Assembly: GCA_046348995.1 (NCBI GenBank)
Contig: JAXMDB010000001.1
Location: forward strand, 186,001 to 250,000
Direction: 5' to 3'
Source: JANNSX01 sp046348995
GTDB taxonomy: Bacteria; Pseudomonadota; Alphaproteobacteria; Rhizobiales; Hyphomicrobiaceae
DNA length: 64,000 nt
A model generated the notes under the pieces. That model did no database searches. It had not been told where the DNA came from and saw only the letters and a list, made by a program, of their open reading frames with translations. Both the position numbers and the translations under genes were made by a program. Below, in pieces: positions 60,653 through 64,000 of the stretch (position 1 is the first letter of the stretch; each line of letters starts with the position of its first letter).

Positions 60653-61330
60653 GTGAGCTGGTTCAAAGGAGCACTCGCGGGGGCGACCGTCATGGCCGCG
60701 GCCGCAGTCGGGGCAGGGCCCGCCCCTGCCGCATCGCTCGGCGGCATCGCGCCGGCATCCCCCGCCGGGAGCGTCGCGCCGCTCGTCGAGAAGGTGCACG
60801 GCTATCACCGCCGCTGCCGTTGGAGCTCGCGACTGGGATCGCATAGGCACCGGTATGGTCGCGTACGCTTCTGCGACGACGGCCCGGGCATCTACTTCAA
60901 CTTCGGTTATTACTATGGCCCGTATCTCTACTGGGGCCCGCCCATCGCGTCCTATCGCGGGCATCGCCGTGGACGTCGCATCGAGGGTCATCGGCACCGG
61001 CGCGGGTATCTCAATCGTCTGCCGGGCTTCCGGTCCGGCGATGTGAAGCCCCGCTATCGCATGGATCGGCCGCGCGTCGGCAATCGCAATCAGCAGCGAC
61101 GCTTGCACAAGAATCGTGTTCAAGGCTTCCAGTCCGGGCAGTTTCAGCGCTTCCGCGCCAATCGCGGCCGCATCCAGGGCAACCGGCAATTCCGCCAGCT
61201 CCGCGGCAACGGTCAGCGGCAGCTCAGGCGGCGTAAGGACAGCGCCCTGACGCCCGCCATCGTCATGACGAGCTTCCAAGGCTGGTCGAGCGAGGTCATC
61301 GGCACGTTGCCGATGCAGGCGACGGCGTAG
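60653..61330 (+). CDS. Secreted, very basic Arg/Gly/Tyr-rich protein
   Basis: A 225-residue protein I do not recognise. The first 27 residues are a signal peptide (LAGATVMAAAAVGAGPAPAAS). The mature part has a YYYGPYLYWGPP stretch and then a long Arg/His/Gly/Gln-rich region (GHRRGRRIEGHRHRRGY, NRNQQRRLHKNR). It has just two cysteines (RRC, RFC). The GTG start at 60653 follows AGGAG by 7 bp. Similar low-complexity basic exported proteins occur in Rhizobiales; role unknown. Confidence 0.65.
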   Translation: MSWFKGALAGATVMAAAAVGAGPAPAASLGGIAPASPAGSVAPLVEKVHGYHRRCRWSSRLGSHRHRYGRVRFCDDGPGIYFNFGYYYGPYLYWGPPIASYRGHRRGRRIEGHRHRRGYLNRLPGFRSGDVKPRYRMDRPRVGNRNQQRRLHKNRVQGFQSGQFQRFRANRGRIQGNRQFRQLRGNGQRQLRRRKDSALTPAIVMTSFQGWSSEVIGTLPMQATA

Positions 61331-61391
61331 ATCGAGGACATACGGCGCTGGTCGCGAAACCGGCGCCGTATGGCTTCGCGGCGCCGGGCGA

Positions 61392-62156
61392 TCAGTTCTG
61401 CACGCGCTTCGTGTAGCCGCCATCGACGACAAAATTCGCGCCGGTGACGAAGCTCGCGCGCGTGCCGGCGAGGAAGGCGACCATGTCGGCGATCTCTTCG
61501 GGCTTCCCCAGCCGGCCGAGCGGGCCGCGCTGCACCGTCGCCTTGAAGAGGTCCGGCTGGTTCACCTCGACGTCGTGCCAGAAGCCGCCCTTGAAGTAGA
61601 TCGGGCCCGGGCTCACCGCATTGACGCGGATGCCGAGGGGCGCAAGCTCGCCCGCCAGCGATTTCACGTAGTAGAGGAGGGCGGCTTTCAGCGCGCCGTA
61701 GGCGACCTCGGGGTAGCCGTAGTCCTCGACGCCCGAGATCGAGGCGATGGCGATGACCGAGCCCTCGCGTGCCTGCTCGAGCATCGGCCGGGCCGCATCG
61801 ACGATGTTGACCGTGTGCATGAGATCGACCTCGAAGGCCTTGCGGAATTCCTCCGGCGCCGCGCTCGACGCCAATCCACTCGCGTTGGCGACGACGATGT
61901 CGATGCCGCCCATGGCTTTGCCCGAGGCTTCCACCCACGCCTTCAAGGCGGCCGGATCGCGTACATCGACGACGGCGCCGGACGCCCGCCCCTTGTAGCG
62001 CTTCAGGCTCTCGACGGCAGCGGAGACCTCGTCCGCCTTGCGCGCACAGATCGCAACGTCCGCGCCTTCTTCCGCAAGCCGCTCGGCGATCGCCCGGCCG
62101 ATGCCGCGCGTGCCGCCCGTGACGAGCGCCCGCTTTCCTCTGAGGCCGAGCTCCAT
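61392..62156 (-). CDS. Short-chain dehydrogenase/reductase
   Basis: A 254-residue classical SDR. The cofactor motif is TGGTRGIGRAIA (TGxxxGxG), with Asn in VANASG, the catalytic Ser in IASISG and the YxxxK pair in VAYGALKAA. The C-terminal half has GIRVNAVSPGPIYF and GANFVVDGGYTK. An arginine/lysine after the second strand (CARKADE) suggests NADP(H). It follows the PepP-like gene on the same strand by 25 bp and is probably co-transcribed. Substrate unknown. Confidence 0.92.
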   Translation of the reverse strand: MELGLRGKRALVTGGTRGIGRAIAERLAEEGADVAICARKADEVSAAVESLKRYKGRASGAVVDVRDPAALKAWVEASGKAMGGIDIVVANASGLASSAAPEEFRKAFEVDLMHTVNIVDAARPMLEQAREGSVIAIASISGVEDYGYPEVAYGALKAALLYYVKSLAGELAPLGIRVNAVSPGPIYFKGGFWHDVEVNQPDLFKATVQRGPLGRLGKPEEIADMVAFLAGTRASFVTGANFVVDGGYTKRVQN

Positions 62157-62181
62157 GGTGGGGTCTCCTTGGTGGTGTCGT

Positions 62182-63996
62182 TCAGATCGCCGCCGTCGCC
62201 TGATCGAGCCAGCGGCGGTCGTCGCCTGAGAGCAGCGGGCCGATCTCGTCGCGGACGCGAGCGTGATAGGCGTTGAGCCATTGGCGCGCCTCGGCCGAGA
62301 GCGTGTCGATACGCACGAGGCGCGTATCGATCGGCGCCAGCGTCAGCGTCTCGAAGCCCATCATCGGCCGCTCGCCGCCGTCGGGGATCGTCGCCTCGGT
62401 GACGACGAGCAGGTTCTCGATGCGGATGCCGTAGTGGCCTTCCTTGTAATAGCCGGGCTCGTTGGAGAGGATCATGCCGGGCTCGAGAGGGGTCGTCGCG
62501 AGCCGCGAGATGCGCTGCGGACCCTCGTGCACCGAGAGGTAGCTGCCGACGCCGTGGCCGGTGCCGTGGTCGAAGTCGAGGCCGGCCTGCCAGAGCTTGC
62601 GGCGCGCGTAGGGGTCGAGGTCCGAGCCGCGCGTGCCCTTGGGAAAGCGCGAGGTCGAGATCGCGATCATGCCTTCGAGCACCAGCGTGTTGCGGAGCTT
62701 GGCCTCCTCGCTCACCTGACCGACCGCGATCGTACGCGTGATGTCGGTGGTGCCGTCCTGGTACTGGCCGCCCGAGTCGATCAGATAGATCGAGTTGCCG
62801 GGGATCGGGATGTTGGAGGCGCGGCTCACGCGATAGTGCGGCATCGCCGCGTGCGGGCCGGCGCCGGAAATGGTGTCGAAGGAGGTGTCGAGGAGCTTCC
62901 CCGTCTCGCGGCGGAAACCTTCGAGCGCTTCGACCGCCTTGATCTCGTCGAGCGTGCCCTTGGGCGCCTCGCGATCGAACCAGGCGAGGAAGCGGGCGAA
63001 GGCGACGGCATCGCGCTTGTGCGCGGTGCGGGCCCCCTCGATCTCGGCGGCCGTCTTGCGGGCCTTCGGCAGCAGGCAGGGATCGCTGCCGCGCTGCACC
63101 TCGGCGCCGGCCGCCTCCAGCGCCGACTTGAACCAGATCGCCGATCCCTCGTGATCGATGCGCACCTTGGCTTTGGCGGCGCCGAGCGTCGCGAGCGCCG
63201 GCTCGAGCGCGCCGGGCGTGTCGAGCGCGACGGTGCCGGAAAGCGCGCCGCCGACATTGCCGCCGATCTTCTTGGGATCGATGAAGAGCGTGGGCTTGCC
63301 CGCCTTCGGCACGATCGCAAACGAGAGCGGGAAGGGCGTATGAGGCAGGTCGCCGCCACGGATGTTGAACAGCCAGGCGATGCTGTCGGGCTGAGTGAGA
63401 ACCACGGCGTCCTGCCCGGCCTTCGTCAGATCCGCCTGCACGGCGGAAAGCTTCTCGGCGGGCGACGCACCGGCGAGCTCGATTGGCTGCAAGGTCACCT
63501 GCGCCTGCGGCGCGGCCGGACGGTTCGCCCACACGGCATCGATCGGATTGCCGCCGGTGGCTGCGAGCGTGATGCGCTTCTCGGCGAGCGCCTTCGTGAA
63601 ACGCTCGATCTCGTCGACCGTCATGAGCTTCGGGTCGTAGCCGATGCGCGCGCCCCTCGCGGCGTTGGCGGCGATCCAGTCGGAGACTTTGTTCTCGGGC
63701 ACCTTGAGCTGCTCGAAGAGCGCGGTGTCGCTTTCCTCGCGCGCCTGCACCGTGTAGCGGCCGTCGACGAAGAGGGCGGCCTTGTCCTTGAGCACGATCG
63801 CTGTGCCGGCGGAGCCCGAGAAGCCACTCACCCACTTCAAGCGCGCGGCGCAGTCGGGCACGTACTCGCCCTGATGCTCGTCGGCGCGCGGCACGATGAA
63901 GCCGTCGAGGTTGAGGCGGGCGAGCTCCGCGCGGAGCAGCGCCAGGCGGGGGCCGCCGACGCTCGGGTCGGCGATGCTGTCGAAGGTCTGGAACAT
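62182..63996 (-). CDS. M24B aminopeptidase P family protein (Xaa-Pro aminopeptidase)
   Basis: A 604-residue three-domain aminopeptidase P of the long, eukaryote-like type. Two creatinase-N-like domains (about 15-310) precede the pita-bread domain. Metal ligands are visible: LIDSGGQYQDGTTDITR (two Asp), GTGHGVGSYLSVHEGP (His), ILSNEPGYY and GIRIENLLVV (two Glu). It removes the N-terminal residue before proline, using manganese. The start at 63996 is 4 bp from the window end, so a start farther upstream cannot be excluded. Confidence 0.93.
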   Translation of the reverse strand: MFQTFDSIADPSVGGPRLALLRAELARLNLDGFIVPRADEHQGEYVPDCAARLKWVSGFSGSAGTAIVLKDKAALFVDGRYTVQAREESDTALFEQLKVPENKVSDWIAANAARGARIGYDPKLMTVDEIERFTKALAEKRITLAATGGNPIDAVWANRPAAPQAQVTLQPIELAGASPAEKLSAVQADLTKAGQDAVVLTQPDSIAWLFNIRGGDLPHTPFPLSFAIVPKAGKPTLFIDPKKIGGNVGGALSGTVALDTPGALEPALATLGAAKAKVRIDHEGSAIWFKSALEAAGAEVQRGSDPCLLPKARKTAAEIEGARTAHKRDAVAFARFLAWFDREAPKGTLDEIKAVEALEGFRRETGKLLDTSFDTISGAGPHAAMPHYRVSRASNIPIPGNSIYLIDSGGQYQDGTTDITRTIAVGQVSEEAKLRNTLVLEGMIAISTSRFPKGTRGSDLDPYARRKLWQAGLDFDHGTGHGVGSYLSVHEGPQRISRLATTPLEPGMILSNEPGYYKEGHYGIRIENLLVVTEATIPDGGERPMMGFETLTLAPIDTRLVRIDTLSAEARQWLNAYHARVRDEIGPLLSGDDRRWLDQATAAI

Positions 63997-64000
63997 GGAG

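Noticed and set aside
1..64000. tRNA, rRNA or a replication origin
   Set aside because: Intergenic regions were read for cloverleaf ends, CCA-like 3-prime ends, rRNA core sequence and DnaA-box clusters; none was convincing.

Overview
This is a GC-rich (roughly 65%) chromosomal window with densely packed genes. The gene set points to an alphaproteobacterium of the Rhizobiales/Hyphomicrobiales type: a DUF3126 protein, a zf-CHCC zinc finger, a transglutaminase-like BTLCP peptidase, the alphaproteobacterial form of IlvE, and a MarR/OmpR/histidine-kinase operon facing ilvE. The genus cannot be fixed from the sequence. No rRNA, tRNA or CRISPR array was seen.

Layout. 1-2531 (minus): MarR, OmpR-type regulator and a sensor kinase cut by the window edge, divergent from ilvE. 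4219-16057 (minus) looks like a locus for import and breakdown of methylated amines: a betaine-type ABC transporter (binding protein, ATPase, a permease with two fused permease domains), a choline-kinase-like phosphotransferase, two dimethylglycine/sarcosine dehydrogenase-like flavoenzymes and an amidohydrolase between them. 16216-18129: Kup potassium transporter. 18624-23880 (plus): a cell-envelope cluster of a giant BON/OmpA protein with seven internal repeats, a 39-residue membrane protein and a membrane-anchored protein with three helix-hairpin-helix repeats. 23904-25043: an IS110-family element, followed by CBS-domain and PAS-domain genes. 26702-30630 (plus): a two-subunit B12-dependent acyl-CoA mutase with unusual active-site residues, a DadA-like flavoenzyme and a RidA protein.

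30844-38617 is mixed housekeeping: PilZ, BTLCP peptidase, gamma-carbonic-anhydrase-like protein, DUF3126, CysE, a hydrolase, zf-CHCC, a flavin monooxygenase and ManC. 38664-42950 is a three-gene MacB/DevBC-like exporter. 44009-47522 is a lower-GC KAP-family P-loop NTPase gene, a possible phage-defence gene, split by an IS3-family element with a 3-bp target duplication; removing the element restores the reading frame exactly. 47664-50546 holds a double-cupin protein, DUF533, DUF486 and TPR genes. A second IS110 copy with a 1-bp frameshift lies at 50702-51840, next to a Sco/small-membrane-protein operon.

52893-63996 carries a TRIC-type channel, a frameshifted OsmC gene, an aldehyde dehydrogenase facing a RidA/hydrolase/carboxymuconolactone-decarboxylase operon, adenine deaminase, a Rieske oxygenase alpha subunit of the quaternary-amine type, a basic secreted protein, an SDR and a PepP-like aminopeptidase. 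Several families of palindromic dispersed repeats lie between genes.

The observations most worth following are the mutase with substituted catalytic residues, the candidate bridge RNAs of the IS110 copies and their repeat-associated insertion sites, the BON/HHH envelope cluster, the precisely interrupted KAP gene, and an orphan intrinsic terminator at 52850-52889 that may mark a small RNA.
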